Shown: positions 23,123 to 35,827 of the stretch, in pieces
Position numbering within the stretch: position 1 is the stretch's first letter
Layout: every line of letters starts with the position of its first letter
Assembly: GCA_018340375.1 (NCBI GenBank)
Contig: JAFFJZ010000001.1
Span: forward strand, 49,530,001 to 49,594,000
Reading direction: 5' to 3'
From: Gonatopus flavifemur
Lineage: Eukaryota > Arthropoda > Insecta > Hymenoptera > Dryinidae
DNA length: 64,000 bases
Notes under the pieces: model-generated
Database searches by the model: none
What the model was told of the DNA's origin: nothing
The model's input: only the letters and a program-made list of their open reading frames with translations
Position numbers and translations under genes: made by a program

Positions 23123-23187
23123 TGTTTATGATAAACTCACGCGGCAGAGATGGAATCGGATGAGTCCTATGAGAGGATGCTTTAGGT
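23123..23187 (+). CDS. Candidate plus-strand exon, gene unknown
   Basis: Bounded by a strong acceptor (TTTTGTGTTCTAG) and a strong donor (TTTAG|GTAAGAAAG), with a second donor 9 nt further on. One frame is open throughout and reads NVYDKLTRQRWNRMSPMRGCF, entering in phase 0 and leaving in phase 2. It also contains an in-frame ATG (MSPMRGCF). I do not recognise the peptide. It could be an early exon of a gene divergent from dacapo with later exons outside the window, or a non-coding leader exon. No partner exon was identified. Confidence 0.3.
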
Positions 23188-23199
23188 AAGAAAGGTAAG

Positions 23200-24166
23200 T
23201 TGAATGCAAAAAATGAATACTCAATGATGGTTTGTAAATGAAAACTGATCAGAAGCAACAATAATGAATGTTTTGGAATATCGGAATTTCAATTTATGAA
23301 GTGGAGAATAAATTCTCCTGTATGGATTTTTTTCAAGAGCCCATACAAAAATTGATTTTCAACCTTGCAAACTCAGTTGGAGTATTGAAAATTTGCAGTT
23401 CTTTTGTGAGCATGGTGAGATTTTCCAGCATATGAACAGGGTGAGAACTCACAACACCTGTAATGGAATTGTACAGAGTATTCAATGGTAATGAGTTTGT
23501 TCTAATTGAATCATAATCATGAACATTGTTCATGATCGTTCAAGATGAGGGTAATTGTAGATATTTCCGGATAGGGTTTCAAGAATATTCTTACATTATC
23601 CAGTTGTTTTGTGCAAAGGGCGTTATAATTACCTATAGACATGTTCATTCAGCATTAATCAAAGCACAAGGTGAGAGTGTGAGAGTGATAAGATTGGACT
23701 GAGGAAAACCTCTGAACATAATTGAAACGGTTGATAGTACTGGTCATAGTATTCTAAGCTCTTAAAAAATTTTCTTCTGGCACATAGATCCATACATGAA
23801 AAACTATTTGAAATCAAGAGTCTCTGTTTTGTTTATAACAAAAAAAAAACACCTAATCAATTCAGTATTGGGAATCAAACTGTATGTTGGAGACAAAGAA
23901 GGAGAGTGAACCATAGGATGTATCAAGAGGAAAATACACGTCGAGGAAATTTTACACAGAGGAAGTGTATTGGCAAAAAATTACCCAAAGTTGAGTAAAG
24001 CGGGGACATAGTGGCATTCCTGCGAAGTTTAAAATCCGGTCGACTTCATTTTACTCGACTACAGGTGAAAATAAATTCGAATGTTTCAATTATAAAAAAT
24101 GGCTGTCCATCTCCCAGCTAATTCCTTTCTGTCTCGTATACGATTCTGATGTGAGTTTGGATCTTA
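23200..24166. other. No gene or element recognised
   Basis: AT-rich with short chance frames only. It may be intron of the candidate plus-strand transcript. Confidence 0.3.
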
Positions 24167-24325
24167 CACTGAAAACACAGTTTGTTCCAGCCAGACAAAA
24201 TTTGGTTCACAATAATTAAGGCTTTCATACAGACGAATAAATTTTATGTCAGCCAACCAAAAAGTTTCTTTGCGTTCATTTCAACCAAAATTTTGTTTCG
24301 CCGAAACAAACGTTTTTTTTCAATG
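24167..24325. mobile_element. CACTG-ended MITE built of ACAAA words
   Basis: CACTGAAAACACAGTTTG at the left, inverse of CATTGAAAAAAAACGTTTG at the right, TA on both flanks. CAAAATTTGGTT recurs inverted. 159 bp. Confidence 0.7.
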
Positions 24326-25009
24326 TAGGCTAATTGGCAGCAGAGGTGAAGAGTAGTCAAGTTTGAATTTGTTTCTGATATCCCAATTGACTACTAAATG
24401 AAGATTGATCAACAATTGAATTCAATTCGTAAGTTTGAATTGACCAATGAATTTAACCTGATAAAAAAATTTACAGGTATCTCTATCTACCCTATGAAAA
24501 CGTCAGTCAAAAAATATGGTTTTTACGTAAAATTTGGTCCAGGAACTGACAAACTTTCGGGAATTACAAAACGCCCGTCGAAACCTAGTAGCAACATTTT
24601 TGTCATTCTTCGACAAGATGTTCCAATTCTGGCAATCCCGAATAGAATCGAATAGAAAGTTTTTTTTATCGGAAACTGTTTGAAAACCTGATAACAATTT
24701 TTTGCCTGGACTCTCTGAGATTTTTCCCGGGGTATTGTTTTCTGCACTTTCGAGTTATTTCAAGTTTAGTTCTATGAAAGAAATTTCTTGTTTGATTTAC
24801 AAGAACTCTAGTTGCTATAGAACGTTTTTGTAAAATTTTCCAAGTTTTCATTGAATTTTATAAGAATTCCGGCGTAGATGAGAGATATTTGTTGTTGTCC
24901 ATGTAGTAACCGAAGCTCTCGTGAAATTTTTTCTGTGTATCAGATTGCTGTGAATGAACAACTTCATCCCAATTTATTTGTTTTCCTGACTAGACCCAAT
25001 TCAAAAACA

Positions 25010-25365
25010 CATTTAAGGCCCACGGAGCTCCAGAGAAATGAGGAAAATTTTGCTACGTACTTATCCAACAACTAAGCATTCAATAAGATTAGACTTTGAA
25101 TATTTGGTTGAATCTGGAAAAGATTCCTGAAAATTATGCAAAGAATTATAAACGTAATAACCTACAAATGTCAATAATTGCCACAAATTATTTTCTTTCG
25201 TGTTTAGATATTACTTTGGAGTTTCAATTTATATTCAAAGTCAAGCCTCGGCAATATGCTCCATCATTGCATATTGAAAAATGTTATTCATCGTTTAGTT
25301 GTTGGAAAAGTATGTAGCAAAGTTTTTCTCCTTTTTTTTTAGAGCTCCATGGCCATTGATGAACT
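25010..25365. mobile_element. Foldback of the GCTACGTACTT family
   Basis: GGCCCACGGAGCTCCAGAG... TTTTGCTACGTACTTATCCAACAAC pairs with GTTGTTGGAAAAGTATGTAGCAAAG... AGAGCTCCATGGCC. The related structure at 40966-41560 carries the same words. Confidence 0.65.
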
Positions 25366-26759
25366 GTAACTTAGAAGAATATATATCCACATGTACATAA
25401 TTACTTTTGTAAAATCATCTTCTAATTATATTCAGCTTTATCATTGATCATGTAGTTTGTAAGCGATTTTATGAACTGCACGATACACGATCTCAATATG
25501 AATTATTTGTTTTGATATACACGAGTTTGACTACTCAAGTTGCTTTATCATCGTTATCATCCTTGAACTAGTTTCTGCAGTTCTCTTATTCTTGTTTTAT
25601 TTTTTCATCGTTTTATTCCCCCATAAATCTTACATCTAGTTTCTTTCTCATAAATTTATATGCTCGCTGTGTTCTGACCTTCACCTTCCTGTGCACTTTT
25701 TCTTGATGAGTAAAAAGTTGAATAAAATCATGATGATCAACGTTGTTTGTATTTAAATTTCACGTGTTATTTTATGCGTGTTCTTTTTCTCTTTGTAATA
25801 CAATATTCCTTTTGTTCTTATGAGTGGTAAAGATGATTCATATGTGTTGTATTTTACTGTCTGAAGGATCCCCTGAATCGAGAATTAATATGCATAATAA
25901 TGAATTCTGATGCCGCTGAATATTATTTAGTTTTAGAAGAACAAAAACAAAATCGTATTTGCGAAAAATGATTATTTTTGATTCATAAGGTACATCAAGA
26001 AAGACATGACAAATGTTTCTTCGTGCACTGGAACATTTATGGAATGTTTAAAAGGCATAGAGGAGGTTTTCTGAGCCTTCTGAAAACGTCCCAGAAACAC
26101 ATTGTATTGTTAGGGATTGTGTATGTTCTAATATCATATTTTTGATATATTCTACAGAAAAAAACATTCTTCCAGCGAACATCTCAATTCCAAAACTGCC
26201 TGGAGAACAGAGGGACAATGTTCGGAAAGAAGGGCATTCCATATCGAAGAGTTCTCTAATAATTTTATCCTTGTTTTTGAGTAAGAATTCTTCAAGTGTT
26301 ATATGGGATGTCCTCTAAAAACCGGACTTTCGATAACCTCGTATCAAAAGCATTGAAGCGAAGAAACATGAACATTTCTAAAATAAACAAAAACTTATTA
26401 CAAATAATGCTTCCCTCAAGTATCACGTTTTCAAAGTAATGCCATGTAGGACGAGGATCTCTTGCTTAACTTCTCCTAAATTTCAAGCTAAAGTGCTCAC
26501 TCTTATGCGCATAAAGAAGTCAGATACTTATTGACATCCTTTTTTCTCGAAAAAAACTCTTACTATACCACCCTGTAAATAATGTTTTTCAGATATCCAA
26601 GAAGAAAAGTGTGGTAAAAAACTTGATAATTCGTAAATTCCCAGATTATTTGGGAATTTTTAAATTTCTCTATAAATTTCCGAACAAAATTATCGCGAGT
26701 TTCCGAATAATGTTTGTGAATTAACCGAAATTATTCGAAAGTTCACTGAAATCAATTAA
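25366..26759. other. No gene or element recognised
   Basis: T-rich sequence without convincing exons or inverted ends. Confidence 0.3.
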
Positions 26760-26884
26760 GGCCTAGCTACACAAGTACATAAACGTGAACGTAAATAACG
26801 GAAGGATGAGAAATACGGAAAATTGGCTCTTTGCGCAGCCGTTTACGTTTACGTTTGTCTTTACGAAACTTGTGTAGCTAGACC
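26760..26884. mobile_element. 125-bp foldback with GGCCTAGCTACACAAG ends
   Basis: GGCCTAGCTACACAAGT at the left and the inverse of ACTTGTGTAGCTAGACC at the right; ACGTGAACGTAAA / TTTACGTTTACGT pairs inside. TTAA on the left and TTTA on the right hint at a decayed TTAA duplication. Confidence 0.75.
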
Positions 26885-27087
26885 TTTAGAAGTTGAACAA
26901 AATTTTTTTAGAAGAATTTTCGAACTTCTTTGGAAGTTATTTTGCATTGCAGGCTCATCGCCATTTCGGTATCAATGATATAATAACTCAATAACGGATG
27001 TCTACCTCAGCGTGTATGAATTCTGGCCCACTCTGGCCTAGTCTTGGGCCCATATTGACAGGATGGGGCCCACGCTGGGTCGGCGTG

Positions 27088-27547
27088 CACGGAGAAAAAT
27101 GAAGGGCGAAAATATAGTAATCTGTAATAAAAACTTGAAATCTGAGAGTTTTTCTTAAATGCATAATAAAGACAAAACGCTCCACTTTTTTGTGGAATTT
27201 TGTTCGAAAAACAATGGAAAATTATATAAATATAATACTTAATAAAGAATAGAGAAACATATGAACTTTCCAGAAGTTGCGCGTGAAATTTTACAAAAAT
27301 AGTAACTAAATTTCAATATCCTACTATTCACTTTGTGAAATTTCGTATGCGACTTTTGGAAAGTTCATATGTTTCTCTATTCTTTATTAAGTATTGATAA
27401 TTTTCCATTGTTTTTCGAATACAATTCCACAAAGAAGTGGACCTTTTTGTCTTTATTATGCATTCAAGAAAAATTCTCGGATATTAAGAAATATTCTCAA
27501 ATTTTTATTAATGATTACTATATTTTCGACCTGCATTTTTCTCCGTG
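27088..27547. mobile_element. Long-armed CACGG foldback, TG TSD
   Basis: CACGGAGAAAAATG... to ...CATTTTTCTCCGTG with arms of about 200 nt each (for example AGAGAAACATATGAACTTTC and its inverse in the centre). Flanked by TG on both sides. No coding content. Confidence 0.85.
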
Positions 27548-28381
27548 TGGGTCCTGTGGTACATACATGCTAAGGGTAGTAGCACTAGACATCTGAGCAT
27601 TACCTAAGATGCAGCTCATTTATACACGGGGAAGAAATTTGCTGAACTTCGCTTGTTATTACATAGACAGCGAACAAGTTAATCGAAGTAAATAAGGATT
27701 GATTTCTTGACGAATCAAAACTGGGAAAGAATAGATCATTACAACGAATATTGGTTGGTGAATATATAGCAAATTGTTATCGTTAGGTTATTCAATCCAT
27801 TCAGTAAAAACGGATTCGTTGAAATGGCGAAGTCTTCTTTTCCATTTCGGGAGCATAAATCAATTCTCCAGGATAGAAATGTGCCAGAATTATTTCCAAT
27901 TATCACTTTTAATACAAGTGAATTCCATCTACCTCTAATAGCACACGATATTATAAAATATGCTAAGAATATGATAGGAATATCATAATATCCCCATCAT
28001 ATTTTCAACATATTTTACAATGTTATTTGCTATTAGGGACACCTCAAGAATATTTCCAGAAAATTAACTTTACTGTTCATGTGTTAAGTTTCCATTCAGC
28101 AGATTTTCTCTGCTCATGTACAATCCTGTGAAGAATGCACACGGAGTGTACATTAAATATTGAGTAAATGCAAACGTAGATAACAAGAATTCCCTATCCG
28201 CCGTGATATAATTGTCATATTTATTCTCTTAATTCTATTTACAGAATGATATGATTTTTCAATATCGAGTTCTTCATCTTCGAATAAACTTTGACGCTGC
28301 ACTAGCTTGAAAATCATTCCATCCCATATGAAATCATTCTTCATTGAATACGGAACATTTGAATTATCAGAAAATATTACA
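27548..28381. other. No gene recognised; a lone CACGGGGAAG end at about 27625
   Basis: TACACGGGGAAGAAATTTGC near 27623 resembles the left end of the CACGG-type MITEs, but no matching right end was found. Confidence 0.3.
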
Positions 28382-28637
28382 CACCGAGAGAAATAATTAC
28401 TCATATCAAGAAAATGTATTCTTCAATTTTTTCAAGAGTATACATTCTTGATAAACAGTCGACATGTTGTAGACTCAAGACAAATTTTCTTGAATCAAGA
28501 ATATATTTTTCCAATTTGAAAATTATATTCTTAGCTTCAGAAAAATGTTCTTGTATCAAGGATACATATTTCTTAAGCAACCGATTTCTTCGAACATGAA
28601 AATATGTTGTTGGGGCTAGTAATTATTTCTCTCAGTG
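28382..28637. mobile_element. CACCGAG/CACTGAG foldback, CA TSD
   Basis: CACCGAGAGAAATAATTACT at the left, inverse of AGTAATTATTTCTCTCAGTG at the right, CA duplicated on both flanks. The interior repeats TTCTTG/CAAGAA words. Confidence 0.85.
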
Positions 28638-31167
28638 CAAATTCAGTACTTAATTTATACCTTATCTAGTAAATTAGATGCCATTGTTTATAATCAACAA
28701 TTAAAATATACTTACTTGAATTCAAATTTGAGATGGATTTAATCCATTTCGGGAGGATTATACCTTTCCGACATTGTCCAAATAGTTGATCAGTGTATTG
28801 CAACCTGCACGATGATTGGTGGATAAATTTTTAGCAATGATAGCCACAAAAGGCTGACCAACCATTTGGACAATCTCCGGAAACACCCATCATCATACCA
28901 TATGAACAAAATAATATAAATATTTTCTGATTGTATTCTGTTATTGTATTCAAATCGATTTGATTGGGTTTGGAATTAAGTACGAACAGATAAGGTTAGA
29001 CTGCTTGGTGAAATGCTGTAAGCACTCTCTCGCGTCAAAAAAATGTTCTACAATGAATTCTATTGGGTTAAAATAAAAATCTAATGAAAAGTTCCACACT
29101 GAATAACTGAGCTACTTAAAATTTATGATCGGATGAACGATTCTTGTTATTCTATTTTGGGGATCATAATGTTATGAAATTCTAAAGCTATAATTCATTG
29201 TGTCAGGAATATCAATATTTCTCGCACTACTAATATTTGATAGATTGAAATAATTTTTGAATAGGTTCCACAGCCAGCGTTCATTCACTGGTGCATTCAC
29301 CCTATTATCGAGATAACATCAGAATCGTCAAGTTTAACAGATAAGAGAATTATAAATTTGCATTTTTCAAGTTTATCTCACATAGTGTGTGATTAATGAT
29401 GAAAAAGAATATCGAAAGAAATGGCATTGTTCATTCGCATGTGATTATCATGTTGAATAATGACTTCTTCCCCAAGATCAATAATTATTAATTGAAAACA
29501 TTTCCGTACATACACGTGTCGAGTGTCGAGTATTAAGACCTGCACTTTTCTTGTAAAATTAACTTCGATCAATTGAACCCGCGTGTCTGTTACGATTCGA
29601 TTTGTTATTAATAATAAATATTTGTTCATTGATTATCGATATTCTTTTGTTTTGCACGCACATATACATGTATCAATTATAGTCACACTACGTGTTTGAG
29701 AAATTAGTTTCGATCGATTAATCCTCACGATTTGCATTTCGCACAATTCACGTGGTTTGATAAAGCGGTGAGATCAACACAATACAACTCTATACTCAAA
29801 ACAATCTTATCGCACGCGTTCGCCCATGTACCTGTGACAGACTCTCATTGCATTACATGTTTATTATGTATCAATTACTCACTCATAAGATTATTATTTA
29901 CGAATAACATCGTTTAGAATTTATTGTTTTGTGATTCAATCCCCCCTGAAAATCAAATTTGTGAAAAGAAAAGTATCGGTGAAACTTGAATTCAAAGTGC
30001 AATTCAATTAACTGCAGCAGCTGGATTTGTGATCAGTTTTATTAGATAGCTAATCATCTAACTGATGTAGTTATTCAACTTTTTCCTCACGCTCCAATGT
30101 CGCTTTCATTTTTACCAGATAAAAAATGTGATATGATATTCTGCAACAATTTATTCATTTCATTTCGGTGTATCTAAATGAAGATATATGAAATACAAAT
30201 AAATTCTCTCCTCGGTGGATATTTTATACGTAATAACTTCAACAATATTAGCATTTACTCAACTGACTACCAGAATTCCTGAAACCATATTTACTTGATT
30301 TTTCTCATCTCGCCCAAAATGCGGTCTGAATGAAACTGAAAACTATCTAGGAACAAACGAATTGAATGATATCCCTCATTCATAAGTACAAAAAATATCT
30401 GACGCTTCGAGTTTAAAAATCTGATCATTTGCATTTCGTTACACGCCGTTGTTCGAATTTTCACAAGAATTTGAGTTATATTTTTCTCCAGAGGGTTCTA
30501 CGATAATGAATTCCTCATCAAGATAATAGCGTTGGCATTCTTGAATGGCGAAGCAAACAAAAATGCATACCCTTCTTCCTGTTTAAGAAATGAGCTCTGA
30601 GATTGTACTAGACACAAGATTTCGATCGGGAGGTAAAGTATGTGTGTTTATTTGTTTAACTTGAAATAGGTCGCTCTTGTGATTCTTGGGTATATTGATA
30701 CACGTAACAGGCGAATTGAAATCCAATTTATAAATATGAAACTACTCAAGTGTTGAGAATTTGTAAAAATGTTAGATTAATTTTAAACAGTTGTTGTATG
30801 GTATGAAACGAGAATCAGGAATGCAAATTCCATTTCATGCACTTATTATAGTAGTTGATTTTGTGATGTATACTGTGTGGCACTTAGAAAAATATATTGT
30901 TACAAACTAATTTTATCAATCATTCGAAAATATAATTAAATGCCATGGTATAAGTGATATAAAGAACAAATGTTCTCATTTTTCCTCTGACTTCAGTACA
31001 CTGCTAACTGAAGTGTAGTTGAAACAGGGCTTCTAGGGCTATCCAAAGAATATCTTTTGGGTGTTATTTGGAACGATTTTCCGTACCGTATTACCATCAT
31101 CTTCATTCTTAATCCCACAAAAATACTCGTTTCATCTCAAATGTTGACAAAACACTTATTTCTCTCG
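28638..31167. other. No gene recognised; one hairpin at about 28774-28876
   Basis: CATTGTCCAAATAGTT and the inverse CCATTTGGACAATC form a decayed hairpin. Otherwise there are only chance frames and A/T-rich sequence. Confidence 0.35.
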
Positions 31168-31376
31168 CACAGCGAAAAATTTTGTGTCACAGGAGATCCA
31201 CTCAGAGTTTGTGTTGAAAACAACATATTGAACTCTGAAAGTCACAGATTTTCAGTGTAAATGTAACATATTCGTGTTGATTTGATAAATTTTGTGTGTT
31301 AATATTCAACATAAATTGCGAGTGGACCTCCTAGGACATACACGTGTGTTAAAAATACACCAAATTTTTCACTGTG
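31168..31376. mobile_element. CACAGCG/CACAGTG foldback, CG TSD
   Basis: CACAGCGAAAAATTTTGTGT at the left, inverse of CCAAATTTTTCACTGTG at the right; GGAGATCCACTC / GAGTGGACCTCC pairs inside. Flanked by CG on both sides. Confidence 0.75.
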
Positions 31377-31497
31377 CGTTGGCAAAATTAAATTTTTTTA
31401 ATATATCGAATTGATCGATTATTCAGTTCTCTCTTTGTCTGCGCTTTTTATTGTTAAGTACTCTGATTGGAAAGATAAAGAATACGAGAAGAAATAA

Positions 31498-31973
31498 CAC
31501 TGTGAATTCAACAGTTTTATTCCAGAACAATTGAAGCGTTTCAATTTTTTAGTCACTTTTTGAACGTTTAAAAGTGCATGAATGTTCAATCGGAACAGAT
31601 GAAACATTGTATACACTGAAAATAAAATTCTGGAATGGCTGATGTTTGGGCATCAATCGTCGATGTCTGTGAAAACATGAATTTGGTAACCATGGAAACA
31701 TCACTGCCTCGTTTCATTCACATCAATTACCACTGTGCGACTCATCAACAGTTGATGTGAATGAAACGAGGCAGTGATGTTTCCATGGTTACCAAGTTCA
31801 TGTTTTCACAGACATCGACGATTGATGTCCAAACATCAGCCATTCCAGAATTTTATTTTCAGTGTATGAAGTCTCAAAGGTATTGAGATTTCAACGCCTT
31901 TTTAAAGTTCAAAAGTGACTAAAAGACTTATACACTTGGAGTACTTGAGAATAAAACCTTTGAATTTACAGTG
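31498..31973. mobile_element. CACTGTG-ended MITE hosting a nested palindrome
   Basis: CACTGTGAATTCAACAGTTTTATTC at the left and, inverted, CACTGTAAATTCAAAGGTTTTATTC at the right; TTAGTCACTTTTTGAAC / GTTCAAAAGTGACTAA pairs further in. The element at 31614-31864 sits in its centre. Confidence 0.7.
31614..31864. mobile_element. Near-perfect 251-bp palindromic MITE, TA TSD
   Basis: CACTGAAAATAAAATTCTGG... and its inverse, with TA on both flanks. The arms (over 100 nt) are almost identical, including GGTAACCATGGAAACATCAC and its inverse. The high arm identity suggests a young insertion. Confidence 0.9.
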
Positions 31974-32444
31974 TAATTGAGAAGTGCAATGCTTTGAAAC
32001 CCCATTGATTCAATGAAATATCCGTATATCAAATTCGAAAAAAGGAAACTGCATCAATTGAATATATAAATACTCAAATATGTATGAGTTTTATGAATCG
32101 AATCAATACTTTCAATATTTTTCATTGATAATTATTGTTGATTTATTTCATGTTGTTTGTCTCAAGGTTCTTATTATATCTCATCTGTGTCCGAAGACGG
32201 CGGGAATTAGTCGAATAAACTCTAGTAGAGCGAACTGTAGATAAACGATTGAAACGACCAATCAGAAAGTTCCATGCCACGTAGCTTTCAAATGGTATTG
32301 ATGCGGTTTCTTTCGTTCTTTCACTGTCCACCAGATGACTATACTTCATACGAGTAATACCGCGCAACAAAATTCAAATTTTTGAACATTCAATAAATGA
32401 TATATTTCAAAGGGTACGAGCAGCGGAACTTGGACCAATGTTTC

Positions 32445-32818
32445 TAGTGTTGCCGCGATATCATCGTCGATAATTGAGGAATAATCGATTATCTCAATTC
32501 TTACACGTTCCTATGGAATATATAATCCACGAATCTTCGATTATGCTCATAATGAAACGGAATAATGAATAATCCCAGACTTGTACACAAAATAAAGCAA
32601 GATATGCTTCCATTTATCGTTACGATATATCGATAATTATCGTTACGATAGTGTAAGAATATTTTGATTCATTTTGTTTAAAAGACCAAGATGATCCATT
32701 ATCCCGTTTCATTTCGTGCACAGTCGAAGATCTACGCGTTAAAAGTTCCATGAAAACCTGTCAAAATTAAGATAATCGATTATTTCTGAATTTCGACGAT
32801 AATATCGCGGCAACACTA
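32445..32818. mobile_element. hAT-type MITE with 8-bp TSD AATGTTTC
   Basis: Ends are TAGTGTTGCCGCGATATCATC and the inverse of GATAATATCGCGGCAACACTA. The 8-bp flanks AATGTTTC are identical at 32437-32444 and 32819-32826, which marks a hAT-class insertion. 374 bp, no ORF. A lone related end (GTCGCGGCAACACTA) occurs near 50790-50804. Confidence 0.88.
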
Positions 32819-32832
32819 AATGTTTCCGACAC

Positions 32833-33222
32833 GAACTAAGTAAAAATGCGCGTGTTACTTCAAAATATCTCTCTGTACAGCATTCCTTGAGACACCCCAG
32901 TCAGCGCAAATTATCAATTTGAATTTATAAAGACTTCCTAAAGACCCACTGAATAGTTCCCGTTATGCCAATTAATGTGTATTCATTATGAATATTTTGA
33001 ATTCAAAATGAAAACGTATTGAATGCCTGGACAATTCATTATGAAATCTCGATATAAGTTCTTTCTGAACATTAAATTGTTCATTGAGAGTTCATTTTGA
33101 ATTCAAAATATCCACAATGAATGTATATTGATTAGCATAACGGGAACTTGTGTGCTGATGGGACTGAAGAAATGCTGTACAAAGAGATATTTTCAATCAA
33201 CGCCATCATTTTTGCTTAGTTC
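32833..33222. mobile_element. Foldback with ACGAACTAAG ends, hosting another hairpin
   Basis: ACGAACTAAGTAAAAATG at the left pairs with CATTTTTGCTTAGTTCGT at the right; ATATCTCTCTGTACAGCATT / AATGCTGTACAAAGAGATAT follows. An inner hairpin occupies 32955-33146. Confidence 0.65.
32955..33146. mobile_element. Hairpin with AGTTCCCGTTATGC ends
   Basis: AGTTCCCGTTATGCCAATTAAT and the inverse of ATTAGCATAACGGGAACT; ATTTTGAATTCAAAAT occurs in both arms. 192 bp. Confidence 0.7.
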
Positions 33223-35262
33223 GTTAAGAAAAAATTGAGAGAAAAACAACATTCAAACATTCTATAGACTTTTTGCATTTATTATCTTTTTTTCTGCGCA
33301 TTTAACAAATTCTTAATTCTAAAATAAAAATACAATGAATTAGAAATGATTGAAGAATAATTAAAATAAGAAAATAATGCAAACAATCATAACAAGAATA
33401 TGGAATTCTATAAAAAATTTGAAAAAACATTATAAATTTTATTCATATTTGATTTATTATATATTTAAAATTGAGTATAATCCAATTCTAGAGTTCGGGT
33501 CCGAGGCGCCTGGCACAAATGCTAAAGATATTGAGATGATTGAGATAAATTCTGAATTTTTCCTCTAAATCTTCCCCGATGATTATAAAAGGCAGATATT
33601 TGTGATAGTTTAGATGTTTTTCTTTCATAGAAAAATTTATGAATTCTGTAAAATTGAAGAGAGAACAGTTTTCCCACAAAAAAAATTATCACTATTTAAT
33701 TTGGAATATTGGTCATCAAAAATTCATCTTCCGATTGTTGTAATACTAAATACTCTACCCATTAAAATTCGTATCTCGTCATTCTATTGCATCTTTTGAT
33801 GCAGGAAGGACACAGAGGATTGAATTCGGACCATGGGTGATTACCACCCAATATGTATACCAAGGATTGAGACATATTGTTAGATCATATCAAATCTCTT
33901 TTAAAACCAGTCATTTTACAAAGTTCCTCAGGTACAATGTTATCTGTCAATTATCATGAAATTTTTGTCATTCATATCCTTCCTCTCATTGAGAAAGGTC
34001 TAGCGTTTTTGGAAAGCTCCTTAAGAAATAATGATGAAAATGATATTTCAAATGAACATGCACGCAGAGGGAAATTCTTACTGGAATGACGATTTTCAAA
34101 AATCTGCTTTGCTGATTCAGCGAAGAGATTTTTCATTTCAATAAAGCCGATTTTCGACATTTGTCGCTTCAGCAAATTTTTCTCTCTCAGTGCGATTGAT
34201 GATAAACATTTCGATTCACTGTGTAACACATTAACACATAATAGCGTGTTCGATGTCGTAGCTGAATATAGGTTCAAGATTCCTAACTATATTTCTATTC
34301 ATACGAAACTTCACTCTCAACCTCGGTCCCGATTTCTTTTACCTTGAGTATGATAAAAGTGACGGTTTATCGCGACTGCAATTTAATTAGCTGAACATTT
34401 TACGTGAGAGATAAGGTTGTTGACGGCAAACCCCGACAGGCGTGATAGCAAAATTTGTTTTCCGGGTGGAACAGGTGATTCTTTGGATCGTACAAACGCG
34501 GAACAGCAGATGCACCGAGGTATCTTGTCTCTGATTGAACGAACGTCGGTGTTCTTTCATCAAATTTACTTTGCCTAGATTCCAAAAAAAAGTAAAAGAA
34601 GGAAGATGATTGTTCAATGCTGTGTGAATTATATTTACATTATAATTCTCATTTGAATCGAGCGTTGTAGTACAGTATCATGCAATACGCGTATGAATAA
34701 GATAGCGTACACGAATCACCTGCGCGCAGAAAAAATCCTGTGTTTGCTTCACTGACTAGAAATTATATTCGGGTTGACTCAATTTTTCTTGAGGATCAAG
34801 GAAGTTATCCGAAGTAAAGCATATCTCTCGAGAACTTAACTAGGATCAAATAAGGATGTCTTTTGTAGAAATCAACGTGCTTCAGTTTAATTTAGAATTC
34901 CTTGGCCATTATCATACTTTTATGATCCGAAAAATAAGCTTTCAAACTCCGAAAAATGTGTTGTCTCGACGAGATGGAATGTAATGTACTCAATCAGTGA
35001 CAATGGCTTTCATTCTGTTGAGATCCATTGTATATCTTGAGTGAGTCGTCTCAAAAAGATCTCATCATTCTTCCTTTATAACTTGGAAAAATGTTTTTGG
35101 CGACAGACTATAAAAATTATGAAGATCCTCCTGTTGAAAAAAATTGGAAATTCCTGGTACTATGGAACTGACAAATTTCTGTTCATAATGAATTTCTCCT
35201 GTTCACGTACAGAAAAATTTTTGCTGTACCAGAATTTTCCTTATTTTACATAAAACTCCATG
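33223..35262. other. No gene recognised; possible decayed CACTGAG element at 34059-34192
   Basis: CGCAGAGGGAAATTC at about 34061 and AATTTTTCTCTCTCAGTG at about 34192 look like decayed ends of a CACTGAG-type MITE. Everything else is unassigned. Confidence 0.3.
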
Positions 35263-35473
35263 CACTGTCAGGAATATCTGGAAGTTTTTTTTCAATCACG
35301 TACATGAATTTAGATTCGCACACATTCTACATTATATTTAATGTAAAAAAACATGAAACAACTATAGATGATGCTATGGTCCACATTAAATTTGATGTAA
35401 AATGTGTATGGAACTGAATTCATGCACGTACTTGAAAAAAACATTAAAATGATTGTAGACATTTCTAACAGTG
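35263..35473. mobile_element. CACTGTCAG foldback MITE, uninterrupted copy
   Basis: CACTGTCAGGAATATCTGG... to ...ACATTTCTAACAGTG, flanked by TG (left) and TA (right). It aligns with 7725-8059 along its whole length except for the 109-bp hairpin inserted there. Confidence 0.85.
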
Positions 35474-35827
35474 TAGTTTTAAAATGAAATTCCATTCTTC
35501 TGTCATTGACATCACTCATTCAATCCTGATCTGGTTGAGCATGTACAGAATTTCATAAATTTAAACAGGCGAAATATGAGAACTCGAGAATAGTCAATCG
35601 CTATGCTTAAAAGGTCCCAGTAAATCACAAAAGCTTATTAATGAAATCATGCAAGATAAAAATTTGCTCATCGCACTGTTCCTGCGATGAACGATCTTAT
35701 GCCACATCCTTGGCGGAAATAAAGTGTCAACGATGCGACGGAGTGTAGGAGAAGTTATAGAAGCGAATGTACCCTGAGAGTCATTTTGCACTTTTTGAAT
35801 GTAAAAATTACAGTTCCTTGCGCGAAC

